Assembly (NCBI RefSeq): GCF_025996515.1
Contig: NZ_BLRH01000005.1
Coordinates: forward strand, 48,598-112,597
DNA from: Rhizohabitans arisaemae
Lineage (GTDB): Bacteria; Actinomycetota; Actinomycetes; Streptosporangiales; Streptosporangiaceae
Direction: 5' to 3'
DNA length: 64,000 bases
This document shows, in pieces, positions 43,234 to 51,713 of the stretch (positions are counted from its first letter, which is position 1; each line of letters begins with the position of its first letter). The position numbers and the translations under genes are program-made. Under the pieces are notes generated by a model. The model did not search any database and was not told where the DNA came from. It saw nothing but the letters and a program-made list of their open reading frames with translations.

Positions 43234-43845
43234 TCACATCTTCTGGGCGACTCTCGGCCGGAAGAGCGGCATGAAGAACTGGGTGAGCGGTCCGATGCAG
43301 AGGGCGACCACCAGGGTGCCCAGGCCGACGGTGCCGCCGAGGAGCCATCCGGCGGCGAGGACGATCACCTCGATGACGGTCCGGGCGACCCGGATCGACC
43401 AGCCGCGGCGGGCAAGGCCCATCATGATGCCGTCCCGGGGGCCTGGGCCGAGCCCGGCGCCGATGTAGAGGCCGGTGGCGGCGGCGAGGATCGTCATCCC
43501 GGCGAGCAGGGCCAGCCACCGCAGCGCCAGGGTCTGCGGCGTGGGGATCAGCCAGATCGCCAGGTCGGCGAAGACGCCCACCAGGAGGGCGTTGCTGACG
43601 GTGCCGATCCCGGGGCGCTGGCGCAGGGGGATCCACAGGAGCATGATCGCGACGCCGACGATGACCAGCCAGACGCCGATGGACCAGCCGGTCAGCTTGG
43701 CGAGACCCTGGTGGAACACGTCCCACGGGCTGAGGCCCAGGGTCGATTCCACGGGGAGGGCGATGCCGACGCCATAGAGTGCCAAGCCCAGATACAGGCG
43801 TATCAGTCGTCCAAAGAGAGGGATCTTAGGGGGAGTTCCATCCAT
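43234..43845 (-). CDS. YczE/YitT-like integral membrane protein
   Basis: A 203-residue protein with about five hydrophobic helices (LYLGLALYGVGIALPVE, IGVWLVIVGVAIMLLWIP, LALLAGMTILAAATGLYIG, VIEVIVLAAGWLLGG and LGTLVVALCIGPLTQFF). GLGPGPRDGIMMGLARR is a family signature. The ATG at 43845 has no Shine-Dalgarno sequence; the frame upstream to 44313 is a shadow of the MocR gene. Members are paired with MocR-type regulators and are suspected transporters linked to vitamin B6 or amino-acid metabolism; function not established. Confidence 0.82.
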   Translation of the reverse strand: MDGTPPKIPLFGRLIRLYLGLALYGVGIALPVESTLGLSPWDVFHQGLAKLTGWSIGVWLVIVGVAIMLLWIPLRQRPGIGTVSNALLVGVFADLAIWLIPTPQTLALRWLALLAGMTILAAATGLYIGAGLGPGPRDGIMMGLARRGWSIRVARTVIEVIVLAAGWLLGGTVGLGTLVVALCIGPLTQFFMPLFRPRVAQKM

Positions 43846-43869
43846 AATGGTTATATTCTGGAAGTGAGA

Positions 43870-43890
43870 TGGTCTGGGATTAAAGAGCCA
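43870..43890 (+). promoter_or_regulatory. possible MocR operator between yczE-like and mocR genes
   Basis: TGGTCT (43870-43875) and AGAGCCA (43884-43890) form an imperfect inverted repeat in the 63-base divergent gap. MocR/YczR regulators bind paired half-sites of this general type between their own gene and the target membrane-protein gene. AT-rich flanks (GGTTATATTCT) fit the promoters. Confidence 0.4.
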
Positions 43891-43908
43891 ATTGACGAAA
43901 GTGGCCTG

Positions 43909-45342
43909 ATGAATGGTGGGCAACGATCGATCAGCGCCGCCCAGCTCGCGCGCCTGACCTCGATCAACGCGGAGGCGAGACCGTACTATCGCGCCCTCGC
44001 CGACGCCGTACGCGCTCTGATCATGGACGGGCGGCTCCCGCTGCACGTCAGACTCCCCGCCGAGCGGCATCTCGCCGAGGCCCTCGGCGTCAGCCGCACC
44101 ACCGTCACCGCCGCCTACGACCGGCTCCGGGAGGGCGGGCACATCGAGAGCCGGCAGGGATCGGGGAGCTGGACCGCGCTCCCCGCCGTCGTGGCGCCGG
44201 GTGCCGGCCCCTGGGCGGTCCCGGCCGACGACTCCCTGATCCAGTTGCAGGCCGCCGCGCCGCCCGCCCCCGCGATCCTGCGCACGGCGATGGCCGAGGC
44301 GTTCGCCGACCACGCCGAGTACGAGCCCGGCATCGGCCTTGAGCCGCTGGGGGTGCCGGCGCTCCGCGAGGCCGTCGCGTCCCGGTACACCGAACGCGGG
44401 CTCGCCACCCGGCCCGACCAGATCATCGTCACCTCAGGCGCCCAGCAGGCCGTCACCCTGCTGATGAACCTGCTGGCCGGCCCGGGGGACCCGGTCCTGG
44501 TGGAGTCGCCCACCTACCCGCACGTCTTCGACATGATCCGCCATCGGGGCGCGCGGATCGTTCCCGTCGGGGTCGGCGACGACGGCTGGTCGCTCGACCT
44601 GCTGGGCAGCGCGATCCGGCAGGCCGCGGTCCGGCTCGCCTACCTGATCCCCGACTTCCACAACCCCACCGGCCTCCTCATGGACGACGCGGACCGGGCC
44701 GCGCTGGTCGCCCTGGCCCGGCGGCACGACACCACCCTGCTGGTCGACGAGTCCTGGGTGGAATGCGGCATCGACGCCGGCGCGACGGCGACCCCGCTGG
44801 CCTGTTTCGACCACGACGGCCGGGTGATCTCCATCGGCTCGGCCGCCAAACTGTGGTGGGGCGGTATGCGCATCGGGTGGATCCGGGCCACCGCGGCGAT
44901 GATCCGGAGGATCGCCGACCATCGCGCCGTGGTCGACATCGCGAGCCCGCTGTTCGAGCAGCTCGTCGTGGCCCGGCTGTTCGCCCGGATGGCCGAGTCC
45001 AAGGCCGAGCGCATCCCGGCCCTGCGCGCCTCCCGGGACACCCTCACCGAGGCCCTCCGCACCGAGCTCCCCGGCTGGAGCTTCCGCACGCCGAGCGGCG
45101 GCGGGTTCCTGTGGGTGCGGCTCGACGGCCCGGTGGCGACCCAGGTCGCCGAGGAGGCGGCCCTGCGCGGGGTACGGCTGACGCCGGGTCACTGGTTCGG
45201 TGTGGAGGGGACGCTCGAGCGCTATCTGCGGCTGCCCTTCACCCAGCCCCCCGCGGTGCTCGCCGACGCGGTACGGCGAATCGCGAGTGCCCACGCCATG
45301 GGACCGTTCACCCCGCCCCGCTCACTCAGCCCAACCGTGTGA
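43909..45342 (+). CDS. MocR-type regulator (GntR HTH fused to aminotransferase), YczR-like
   Basis: A 477-residue fusion. The winged helix is at about 25-95 (LPAERHLAEALGVSRTTVTAAY, LREGGHIESRQGSG), and the rest is a class I aminotransferase-like domain with YLIPDFHNPTG, LLVDESWVE and the PLP lysine in SIGSAAKLWWGGMRIGW. It senses PLP or an amino-acid-PLP adduct and most likely controls the divergent YczE-like gene. ATG at 43909; the open frame to 43201 is a shadow. Confidence 0.92.
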   Translation: MNGGQRSISAAQLARLTSINAEARPYYRALADAVRALIMDGRLPLHVRLPAERHLAEALGVSRTTVTAAYDRLREGGHIESRQGSGSWTALPAVVAPGAGPWAVPADDSLIQLQAAAPPAPAILRTAMAEAFADHAEYEPGIGLEPLGVPALREAVASRYTERGLATRPDQIIVTSGAQQAVTLLMNLLAGPGDPVLVESPTYPHVFDMIRHRGARIVPVGVGDDGWSLDLLGSAIRQAAVRLAYLIPDFHNPTGLLMDDADRAALVALARRHDTTLLVDESWVECGIDAGATATPLACFDHDGRVISIGSAAKLWWGGMRIGWIRATAAMIRRIADHRAVVDIASPLFEQLVVARLFARMAESKAERIPALRASRDTLTEALRTELPGWSFRTPSGGGFLWVRLDGPVATQVAEEAALRGVRLTPGHWFGVEGTLERYLRLPFTQPPAVLADAVRRIASAHAMGPFTPPRSLSPTV

Positions 45343-45381
45343 TCTCCCACCGGGCCGTACGGCGTCCGGAGCGGGCGGTCC

Positions 45382-46002
45382 TCAGGTCTTGTCGAGGCCG
45401 CGGGCGATCGGGGCGCGCCAGCCGTACCGCATGGCGGCCAGCCGGAGCGCGAAGCCGAGGAGCGCGGCCCCGAGGGTGAGCGGGAAGCCGTAGGCGCCGA
45501 GGCGGAAGGCGATCGTCACCGCGACCGCGCTGAGCAGCGCGGGCAGGATGTACAGCTGCCGGTCGTACAGGACGTTCGGCACCTCGCCCGCGAGCACGTC
45601 CCGCAGGATTCCGCCGCCGACGGCCGTGCAGACGCCGACGATCATCGCGTGGACCGGCCCGAGTCCGAAGGTGAGGGCCTTCAGCGTGCCGCTCGCGGCG
45701 AACAGGCCGAGCCCCGCCGCGTCGAACACCAGGACGGCCGGCATGAGCCGGGTGACGTGCGGGTGCCAGAAGAAGGCGATGCCGGCGGCGATCAACGGCA
45801 CCACGACGTAGCCGATGTCGGTGAAGGCGGCCGGGGGGACCGCGCCGATGACGAGGTCGCGCAGGATTCCGCCGCCGAGAGCGGTGATCTCGGCGAGGAC
45901 GGCCATCCCGACGACGTCCAGCCGCTTGCGCACCCCGAGCAGGGCACCCGAGATGGCGAAGACGAAGATGCCGACGAGGTCGAGGACGGCGGATGCGATC
46001 AC
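45382..46002 (-). CDS. TRIC-family cation channel (UPF0126)
   Basis: A 206-residue seven-helix membrane protein with an internal duplication: ITALGGGILRDLVIGAVPP in the first half matches CTAVGGGILRDVLAGEVPN in the second. Prokaryotic TRIC proteins form trimeric potassium-selective channels. The start is a GTG at 46002. It converges with the MocR gene. Confidence 0.92.
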   Translation of the reverse strand: MIASAVLDLVGIFVFAISGALLGVRKRLDVVGMAVLAEITALGGGILRDLVIGAVPPAAFTDIGYVVVPLIAAGIAFFWHPHVTRLMPAVLVFDAAGLGLFAASGTLKALTFGLGPVHAMIVGVCTAVGGGILRDVLAGEVPNVLYDRQLYILPALLSAVAVTIAFRLGAYGFPLTLGAALLGFALRLAAMRYGWRAPIARGLDKT

Positions 46003-46143
46003 GCGCCGAGATTATCCTTCCGCGCCCGGTACGGCGCGCGCCTGCGGCTTGGGGAGGGAATGGCGTTCTGTGAGGTGTCGATGGCCGGTCCATTGCGGAG
46101 CCGCTTCTAGCGTCGTGATCAACGTCGAAGGAGGGGGACAAGG

Positions 46144-46917
46144 GTGAAGGACATCGTGATGGTGGTGGCGGCGTCGGTGGCGTTCGCGGCTCCCGCGCAC
46201 GCAGCGGCGGAGACCGGCCCGGAGATCAGGTCGGTGACGGTGCGGCCGGATACGCCGGTGGTCTACGACGGGGGCTCGGTGCGGGTGGTGGTCGAGGTCG
46301 TGGCACGAGGGGTGACGGAGAAAGGGGTGAAGATCACCGTGGAGCCGGATCGGCGCGGCAAAGCGTCCCCGGCACCGAGGCCGACGCCGAGGCCGACGGT
46401 GCAGGCGACGCCGGTGGTCTCCTCGTCGCCGTCCCGGACGGGGCGGCGGTCGAGCGGGGAGTGGCAGACGTGGCGGTTTCTCCCGGCCAAGGCCCTGGAC
46501 AAGCGGTATCCGCCGGGCCGCTGGACGGTGACGGTGACCGCCACGGACGACGCGGGGACGTCGGCGACCCGGAGCGTGCACTTCTGGCTGAAGCGCAACG
46601 CCGGGATCACGGGTTTCTCCGCGGATCCGGAGCCGGTCCGGCGGAACGGCCAGCTGACGCTGCGGGGAAGGCTCACCCGGCTGGAGCCGTCGGTGCACGG
46701 CGGGTACGTGAACTGGGGCGGTCAGCGCGTCTACATCGAGTTCCGGGAGCACGGGGGTGAGACCTGGGAGCGGGTCGCCTCGGCGGTCACCGAGCGTGAC
46801 GGCCGTTTCACGGTGACGTTGCGGCCGATCGAGGACGGGACCTGGCGCGCGGTCTTCCCCGGGACGGTGGAGTACGCGATGGAGATCAGTGAAGGGGACG
46901 CGGTGAAGACGCGCTGA
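46144..46917 (+). CDS. secreted two-domain protein, paralog 1
   Basis: A 257-residue secreted protein. The signal peptide covers residues 1-22, with AHAAAE near the cleavage site. Domain 1 starts PEIRSVTVRPDTPVVYDGG and domain 2 starts GFSADPEPVRRNGQL, both likely Ig-like beta sandwiches, separated by a Pro/Ser-rich linker (SPAPRPTPRPT). The end GTWRAVFPG recurs in the next two genes. The GTG at 46144 has GGAGG upstream. No enzyme motif is seen. It may bind cell-surface ligands; function unknown. Confidence 0.8.
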   Translation: MKDIVMVVAASVAFAAPAHAAAETGPEIRSVTVRPDTPVVYDGGSVRVVVEVVARGVTEKGVKITVEPDRRGKASPAPRPTPRPTVQATPVVSSSPSRTGRRSSGEWQTWRFLPAKALDKRYPPGRWTVTVTATDDAGTSATRSVHFWLKRNAGITGFSADPEPVRRNGQLTLRGRLTRLEPSVHGGYVNWGGQRVYIEFREHGGETWERVASAVTERDGRFTVTLRPIEDGTWRAVFPGTVEYAMEISEGDAVKTR

Positions 46918-46971
46918 CCTGCGTCAACCACATCCAGGCAAACCAAAAGTAAGATTTTTTTCCCGATTTAG

Positions 46972-47056
46972 CAACTTTTCTGAGGTTTAGGTCGTCTCTT
47001 ACGTAGACGCGGCCCGCCCGGGCCGTGTGTGTGTCTACGGGGAGAGGAACACCCTC
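46972..47056 (+). promoter_or_regulatory. ECF-like promoter and structured leader of secreted paralog 2
   Basis: CAAC (46972-46975) and CGTCT (46993-46997) are separated by 17 nt, as in promoters of ECF sigma factors with an AAC -35 and CGTC -10. ACGTAGAC (47001-47008) follows, then a GC hairpin (GGCCCG 47011-47016, CGGGCC 47019-47024) and ACGGGGAGAGGAA before the ATG. The same layout precedes paralog 3. Confidence 0.55.
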
Positions 47057-47809
47057 ATGTTCAAACGCCTCGCTGTCGGCCTGACGGCTGCCGCGGTAGG
47101 CGGGTCGGTCATCGCCGGCTCCCTACCGGCCATGGCGGAGCGTACGCCCGTCCCGGTCAGTGTGGATATCGTGCGGGTTCAGCCGGATCCGGTGGTCGTC
47201 AAGGGGAACAAGACCACCTATGTCTCGATCGACGTGCTCGCCAAGGGCTACAAGGACGTCGAGGTTTCGGTCAAGCCGGACGGCGTGTACACCATTCAGT
47301 CGCACGAGGAGAGCCGGTGGCGTCGGCACGGTGACTGGCTCCGGTTCACGGCCGAGTTCGACGGCAACGACCCCAAGGGCCGGTGGATCGCCACCGCCAC
47401 CGCGGTCGACGCCAACGGCAAGAAGGTGACCGACGACCACCGGTTCACGGTCGAGCACGAGCCGGTGGACGAGGAGCTCGACACCCGGATCGTCGGCTTC
47501 GACGCCGGTCCCGAGCCCATTCGGAAGAACCGGACGCTCCACATGAGCGGCCGCCTCCAGGCCTACGACCACGGCTGGGAGGGCTACGAGAACCAGGAGG
47601 TGGAGATCTACTTCCGCGCCAGCGGCTCCAGCACCTGGAAGTACATCACCCGGACCGAGACCCGTTGGGACGGCCGGTTCTGGGCGAAGGCCCGCGCCAC
47701 CAAGAGCGGTACCTGGCGCGCGGTCTTCGACGGCAACGACGAGGCCGAGGACTCCCGCAGCGTGGGCGACTTCGTCCACGTCCGCGGGTGGAACCCCATC
47801 CCGCGTTGA
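47057..47809 (+). CDS. secreted two-domain protein, paralog 2
   Basis: A 250-residue secreted protein from the ATG at 47057 (FKRLAVGLTAAAVGG), with cleavage expected near AMAERT (about 28). Two Ig-like domains: VQPDPVVVKGN opens the first and FDAGPEPIRKNRTL the second, ending in KSGTWRAVFDG. Charged and rich in Lys/Glu/Asp, without cysteines. The pattern places it with extracytoplasmic proteins of unknown role found in several copies in sporoactinomycetes. Followed by a strong terminator, so it is a single-gene unit. Confidence 0.82.
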   Translation: MFKRLAVGLTAAAVGGSVIAGSLPAMAERTPVPVSVDIVRVQPDPVVVKGNKTTYVSIDVLAKGYKDVEVSVKPDGVYTIQSHEESRWRRHGDWLRFTAEFDGNDPKGRWIATATAVDANGKKVTDDHRFTVEHEPVDEELDTRIVGFDAGPEPIRKNRTLHMSGRLQAYDHGWEGYENQEVEIYFRASGSSTWKYITRTETRWDGRFWAKARATKSGTWRAVFDGNDEAEDSRSVGDFVHVRGWNPIPR

Positions 47810-47840
47810 CCTTCGGCTGATCCACGGGATCTGACGGGTT

Positions 47841-47883
47841 GAGATCCGGCTCGCGCGGTTGCGCGGGCCGGATCTCTCGTTTT
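47841..47883 (+). terminator. rho-independent terminator of secreted paralog 2
   Basis: GAGATCCGGCTCGCGC (47841-47856) and GCGCGGGCCGGATCTC (47861-47876) form a near-perfect stem with a GGTT loop, followed by TCGTTTT. Confidence 0.85.
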
Positions 47884-47906
47884 AATAACATTGCCCACCT
47901 TTGAGA

Positions 47907-47993
47907 CAACCTTTACCAAGTCTTGAGCGTCTATGACGTTAGGCGCGGCTCATTCACGAGCCGCGTTGGTTCAACGGGGAGAGGAAGATCCTC
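47907..47993 (+). promoter_or_regulatory. ECF-like promoter and structured leader of secreted paralog 3
   Basis: CAAC (47907-47910) and CGTCT (47928-47932) are again exactly 17 nt apart. The leader folds as CGCGGCTC (47944-47951) with GAGCCGCG (47958-47965) around an ATTCAC loop, then ACGGGGAGAGGAA. Compared with paralog 2 the stem sequence differs but pairing is kept. Confidence 0.55.
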
Positions 47994-48884
47994 ATGTTGA
48001 AACGCATCGCCACCGGTTTGGTGGCGGCTGCTGTGGGCGGCACGGTGCTCGGGGTGGCAGCTCCGGCGACGGCTTCGCCCGACCCGGGTCCCGTCATCGG
48101 GAACATCTCGGTCAACCCCGACCCCGTGGTCATCCGTGGCTGGGATTCGGTTCAAGTCGTCGTCACCGTGAACACGCGTGGCGCCGACCGGGTGTCCGCC
48201 GACATCTCTCCGGCGGGGGGCGGCACGCCGCTCTCCACCAAGAGCGATGATCCGGTGCCCGACCTGCCCAGGGGCGTCGTCGAGAAGCCCACGGGTCACG
48301 GGGACTGGAAGCGGTCGGTGTTCTCCTGGACCCTGGATCGGAATGACCCGGCGGGACGGTGGAACGTCAACGTCACAGCCCGTGGCGCGGACGGGAAGGT
48401 CGCCAACGACGGGCGGTCCTTCTATGTGAAGCACGTCTCCAAGCGGTACCCGCACCCGACGGGGCCTCGGGAGACCAAGCTCTCCTTCGACGCCTCGCCC
48501 GAGCCCGTGAAGAAGGGGTCGTGGCTCAAGCTCGCCGGCCGTCTGACGGTCAGTGACTGCTACGGCCGCTACGGCTGGGACGACTCCGCCTGGGAGTGGG
48601 ACGGCTGCCGCGACGACGACTACGTCGACGGCAACGTCCACGTCTACAACTTCGGCGGCTGGCACGGCTGGCGGGGTTACGGCAACCAGGATGTGGCGCT
48701 CTTCTTCAAGCCCGACGGTTCGCACCGTTGGCAGCACGTCGACACCGTTACCACGAGCTGGAAGGGCTACTTCCAGACCAAGGTACCGGCGTGGAAGTCG
48801 GGCACGTGGAAGGCCGTCTACAAGGGTCACCGCTGGGTTGACGACGCTGTCGCCTACGACCACGTCAAGGTCTACCGGCACTAA
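47994..48884 (+). CDS. secreted two-domain protein, paralog 3
   Basis: A 296-residue secreted protein; the signal peptide LKRIATGLVAAAVGGTVLG is nearly that of paralog 2. Domain 1 begins ISVNPDPVVIRGW and domain 2 FDASPEPVKKGSWLKL, ending in KSGTWKAVYKG. Domain 2 carries an extra Tyr/Trp/Asp-rich loop closed by two cysteines (DCYGRYGWDDSAWEW then DGC, near 182-201), which may be a disulfide-braced binding loop. No enzyme motif. A very strong terminator follows. Confidence 0.82.
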   Translation: MLKRIATGLVAAAVGGTVLGVAAPATASPDPGPVIGNISVNPDPVVIRGWDSVQVVVTVNTRGADRVSADISPAGGGTPLSTKSDDPVPDLPRGVVEKPTGHGDWKRSVFSWTLDRNDPAGRWNVNVTARGADGKVANDGRSFYVKHVSKRYPHPTGPRETKLSFDASPEPVKKGSWLKLAGRLTVSDCYGRYGWDDSAWEWDGCRDDDYVDGNVHVYNFGGWHGWRGYGNQDVALFFKPDGSHRWQHVDTVTTSWKGYFQTKVPAWKSGTWKAVYKGHRWVDDAVAYDHVKVYRH

Positions 48885-48900
48885 CCCACAGCACTGAGAG

Positions 48901-48941
48901 GCGCCCGGTCCCCGCAGCCCGCGGGGACCGGGCGTCTTTTT
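48901..48941 (+). terminator. rho-independent terminator of secreted paralog 3
   Basis: CGCCCGGTCCCCGC pairs with GCGGGGACCGGGCG around a 4-5 base loop and is followed by TCTTTTT. A classic intrinsic terminator. Confidence 0.92.
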
Positions 48942-48965
48942 GTGCCGGTACGGGCTTCGCCCCGT

Positions 48966-49985
48966 TCAGCCGCCCGCGAGCAGGTTGACCGCCGCGCGGA
49001 ACACCACGGGAAGGCGGTGCGCCGCGGGGACGATGAGCCGGGCCGAGGCGGGGTGCCGCCGCGCGGTGAGCAGCGCCCCGGTGAGGACCCGGTGGAGCAG
49101 GGAGAGCCGCCGCCACGCCCGCTCGTACCCCTCCGGCCGTCCCGCCCGCAGACAGCCGACGAGGGCGCGGGCCGAGTGGAGCGCCAGCGAGATCCCCTCC
49201 CCGGTGAGCGCGTCCACGTAGCCGGCCGCGTCCCCGACGAGCAGCACCCGCCCGGCCACCCTGGTCCGGGCCCCGCGACGGAGCGGACCGGCCCCGAGGA
49301 CGCGGGAGGGGACCGACCCGCCCAGCCGGTCCAGCAGCCCGGGGAAGTCCGCCAGATGCTCGGGGTAGCCGCGCCGCCGGGCGCTGAGCACGGCCACCCC
49401 GACCAGGTCGGGGCCGACCGGGGTCACGTACGCCTCGCCGGCCGCCGCCCAGTGCACCTCCACGAAGTCGGTCCAGGGCTCCGTCCGGTAGTGCCGCCGC
49501 AGGCCGTACCGGCGGGGTGCGGGGACGGGCAGGTCGAGCCCGAGGCCGGCGCGGAGCGGGGAGTGCAGCCCGTCGGCGGCGACGAGCCACCGGGCGCGCA
49601 GCCCGGCGGCCTCCACCCGGTCCGCGTACTGCCGTGGTCCGGTCACCCGGCCGGGGACCGTCCGGACCCCCAGGTCGGCGGCGCGGCGGGCGAGCGCGGC
49701 GTGCAGGACGGTACGGCGGACGCCGAGCCCCGCCCCGTCCCGGAAGTCGGCCTGGACCTGCCGGCGGCCGTCGAGGTAGCGGATCCCGCGCAGCGGCCGT
49801 CCGTCCGGCTCGACGCCGATCGCCCGGAGTCCGGCGGCCCCGCTCGGCATCAGGCCCTCGCCGCACGCCTTGTCGACCGGCCCCGGCCGGGGTTCGACGA
49901 CGACGGCCTCCATCCCGGCGAGGGCGGCGTGGATCGCGGTGGCGAGTCCGGCGGGCCCGCCGCCCGCCACGAGGACGTCGATCAC
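48966..49985 (-). CDS. FAD-dependent oxidoreductase (SrsC / geranylgeranyl-reductase-like)
   Basis: A 339-residue flavoprotein. VLVAGGGPAGLATAIHAA at the N-terminus binds FAD, and VLLVGDAAGYVDALTGEGIS near 265 is the second FAD motif, as in group A monooxygenases and geranylgeranyl reductases. The GTG at 49985 overlaps the methyltransferase stop (GTGA). In srs-type phenolic-lipid operons the corresponding enzyme hydroxylates the alkylresorcinol ring to a quinol; that role is inferred from gene order. Confidence 0.85.
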   Translation of the reverse strand: MIDVLVAGGGPAGLATAIHAALAGMEAVVVEPRPGPVDKACGEGLMPSGAAGLRAIGVEPDGRPLRGIRYLDGRRQVQADFRDGAGLGVRRTVLHAALARRAADLGVRTVPGRVTGPRQYADRVEAAGLRARWLVAADGLHSPLRAGLGLDLPVPAPRRYGLRRHYRTEPWTDFVEVHWAAAGEAYVTPVGPDLVGVAVLSARRRGYPEHLADFPGLLDRLGGSVPSRVLGAGPLRRGARTRVAGRVLLVGDAAGYVDALTGEGISLALHSARALVGCLRAGRPEGYERAWRRLSLLHRVLTGALLTARRHPASARLIVPAAHRLPVVFRAAVNLLAGG

Positions 49986-50518
49986 GCCGGAGCCGTGCCC
50001 GCCGCGGCGAGGGCGGTCTGCTCGCAGCGGATCCGGACCACCATGAGGGCGGCGTTGCACACGGTGAAGACCACCGCGGTGAGGTAGGCCCCGTGCACGA
50101 GGGGGAGCGCGGCGCCCTCGACGGCGACCGCGACGTAGTTCGGGTGCCGGAGCCACGGATACCGGTACGGGCCCGCGGTCACCAGGGGGAGTCCCGGCAC
50201 GACGATCACCTGGGTGTTCCAGCGCGGCCCGAGCGCGCGGACACACCACCAGCGCAGCCCCTGGGCGGCGATCACCAGGGCGAGCATCGGCCAGCCGAGC
50301 GCGGGCGTGAACGGCCGGTCGGCCAGGGCCGTCTCGGCCAGGCATCCGGCGAGCAGGCCGGTGTGCAGGGCCACCATCCACGGGTAGTGGCCCCGTCCGC
50401 TGATCCGGGCGCCCCGGGCGAGGCTCCACCCGGTGTTGCGCCGGGCGACGACCAGCTCGGCGAGGCGTTCCAGCCCGACCAGGGCGAGGAGCACGGGATA
50501 CCACGGCGACATGGGCAC
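49982..50518 (-). CDS. isoprenylcysteine carboxyl methyltransferase-family protein (SrsB-like)
   Basis: A 178-residue membrane methyltransferase with about four helices; GPYRYPWLRHPNYVAVAVEG is the SAM-binding ICMT motif. In Streptomyces alkylresorcinol operons (srsB) the equivalent enzyme O-methylates the phenolic lipid. The GTG at 50518 follows the PKS stop immediately; an ATG two codons later is an alternative. The stop overlaps the oxidoreductase start. Confidence 0.87.
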   Translation of the reverse strand: MPMSPWYPVLLALVGLERLAELVVARRNTGWSLARGARISGRGHYPWMVALHTGLLAGCLAETALADRPFTPALGWPMLALVIAAQGLRWWCVRALGPRWNTQVIVVPGLPLVTAGPYRYPWLRHPNYVAVAVEGAALPLVHGAYLTAVVFTVCNAALMVVRIRCEQTALAAAGTAPA

Positions 50519-51577
50519 CTACCAGCGGAGGAGGACGAGTTCGGAGCAGAAGCCGGGACCCATCGCGAGCAGGAGCCCCGGGGTGCCCGGCGGCGGGGGC
50601 CGCAGGGCGAGGGTGTCCCGCAGGACGTACAGGACCGACGAGGAGGAGAGATTGCCGATCTCGGCGAGGGAGCGCCAGGTCAGCTCCAGCGCGTCCGCGG
50701 GCAGGTCCAGGGCCTCCGTGACGGCCTCCAGGACCTTCGGGCCGCCCGGATGGCAGACCCAGGCGGTGACGTCCCGCGTGGTGAGGCCGTGGTCGGCCAG
50801 GAAGGCGCGCACGTCCGCGGCGAGGTGGGTGCGGACCAGGTCGGGGATCCCGGCGTCCAGCACGATTCGGAAGCCGTCGTCGCCGACGTCCCACCCCATC
50901 GTCCGCTCGGTGCCCGGGTACAGGCGGCTCCGCGTGTCGACGACGACCGGGCCCGGGGCCGCCTGTCCCCGTTCGGCCCCGAGCGCGACCACGGCGGTGG
51001 CCCCGTCGCCGAAGAGCGCGGACCCGACGAGGTTGGCGGTGGAGACGTCCTCGCGCTGCAGGGTGAGGGAGCAGAGTTCCACCGAAAGCAGGACGGCCGC
51101 GTGGCCGGGCCTGCCGAGCAGGTGGTCGTGGAGCCGGGCGATCCCCGCGGCCCCGGCGACGCAGCCCAGCCCGAAGATCGGTAGCCGCCGCACGTCGGGG
51201 CGGAACCCGAGCCGCCCGGCGATCCGGGCGTCGATCGAGGGGGCGGCGACGCCGGTCACCGAGGTGAACATGATCAGATCCACGTCCCGGGGACCGAGCC
51301 CCGCCTCCTCCAGCGCGGCCGAGACCGCCTGGGTGCCGAGGTCGAGCGCGGTGGCGATGAAGGCGTCGTTGGCGGCGCCGAAGCCGTCGAGTTTGGCGTA
51401 GTCCGCCAGGGGCAGCGCCAGATTGCGGGTCCGGACGCGGGCGCTCGCGTGCAGACGGTCGAGCAGCCGCCGGTCGGTTCCCGGGGGCAGGCAGAGACGG
51501 GCGAACGCGTCGGTGATCTCGGCTTGGGAGTGGCGATTCGGGGGAAGGGCACCGCGGACGGCGGCGATACGGGTCAT
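50519..51577 (-). CDS. type III polyketide synthase
   Basis: A 352-residue chalcone/stilbene-synthase-fold enzyme that elongates a CoA-bound starter with malonyl-CoA. The catalytic triad is Cys139 in FGLGCVAGAAG, His276 in VCHPGGPK and Asn309 in IGNLSSSSV. The ATG at 51577 begins TRIAAVRGALPPNRH, the usual start; an in-frame ATG at 51616 would add 13 residues. First of a three-gene operon with a methyltransferase and an FAD enzyme, the order of srsABC, so an alkylresorcinol-type product is likely. Confidence 0.92.
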   Translation of the reverse strand: MTRIAAVRGALPPNRHSQAEITDAFARLCLPPGTDRRLLDRLHASARVRTRNLALPLADYAKLDGFGAANDAFIATALDLGTQAVSAALEEAGLGPRDVDLIMFTSVTGVAAPSIDARIAGRLGFRPDVRRLPIFGLGCVAGAAGIARLHDHLLGRPGHAAVLLSVELCSLTLQREDVSTANLVGSALFGDGATAVVALGAERGQAAPGPVVVDTRSRLYPGTERTMGWDVGDDGFRIVLDAGIPDLVRTHLAADVRAFLADHGLTTRDVTAWVCHPGGPKVLEAVTEALDLPADALELTWRSLAEIGNLSSSSVLYVLRDTLALRPPPPGTPGLLLAMGPGFCSELVLLRW

Positions 51578-51659
51578 GGGCGTTCCCAACCGGCGGGCAG
51601 CTGACACCTCCCTCATGCCCCACCGGACGCATGCGCACCCCTGATTCCGCGTCCGTCAC

Positions 51660-51700
51660 GTGATCGTTGTGGTGTGCGGCCGCGTGGGCCGTGACGATCG
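51660..51700 (+). repeat. divergent-promoter inverted repeat, partial copy C
   Basis: GTGATCGTTGTGGTGTGCGG reproduces the left arm and inner part of the family, but the right arm is shortened to GTGACGATCGG. It lies between the PKS and UbiA genes and ends 14 bases before the UbiA -10 hexamer. Confidence 0.7.
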
Positions 51701-51713
51701 GCCGCCGACGGCC

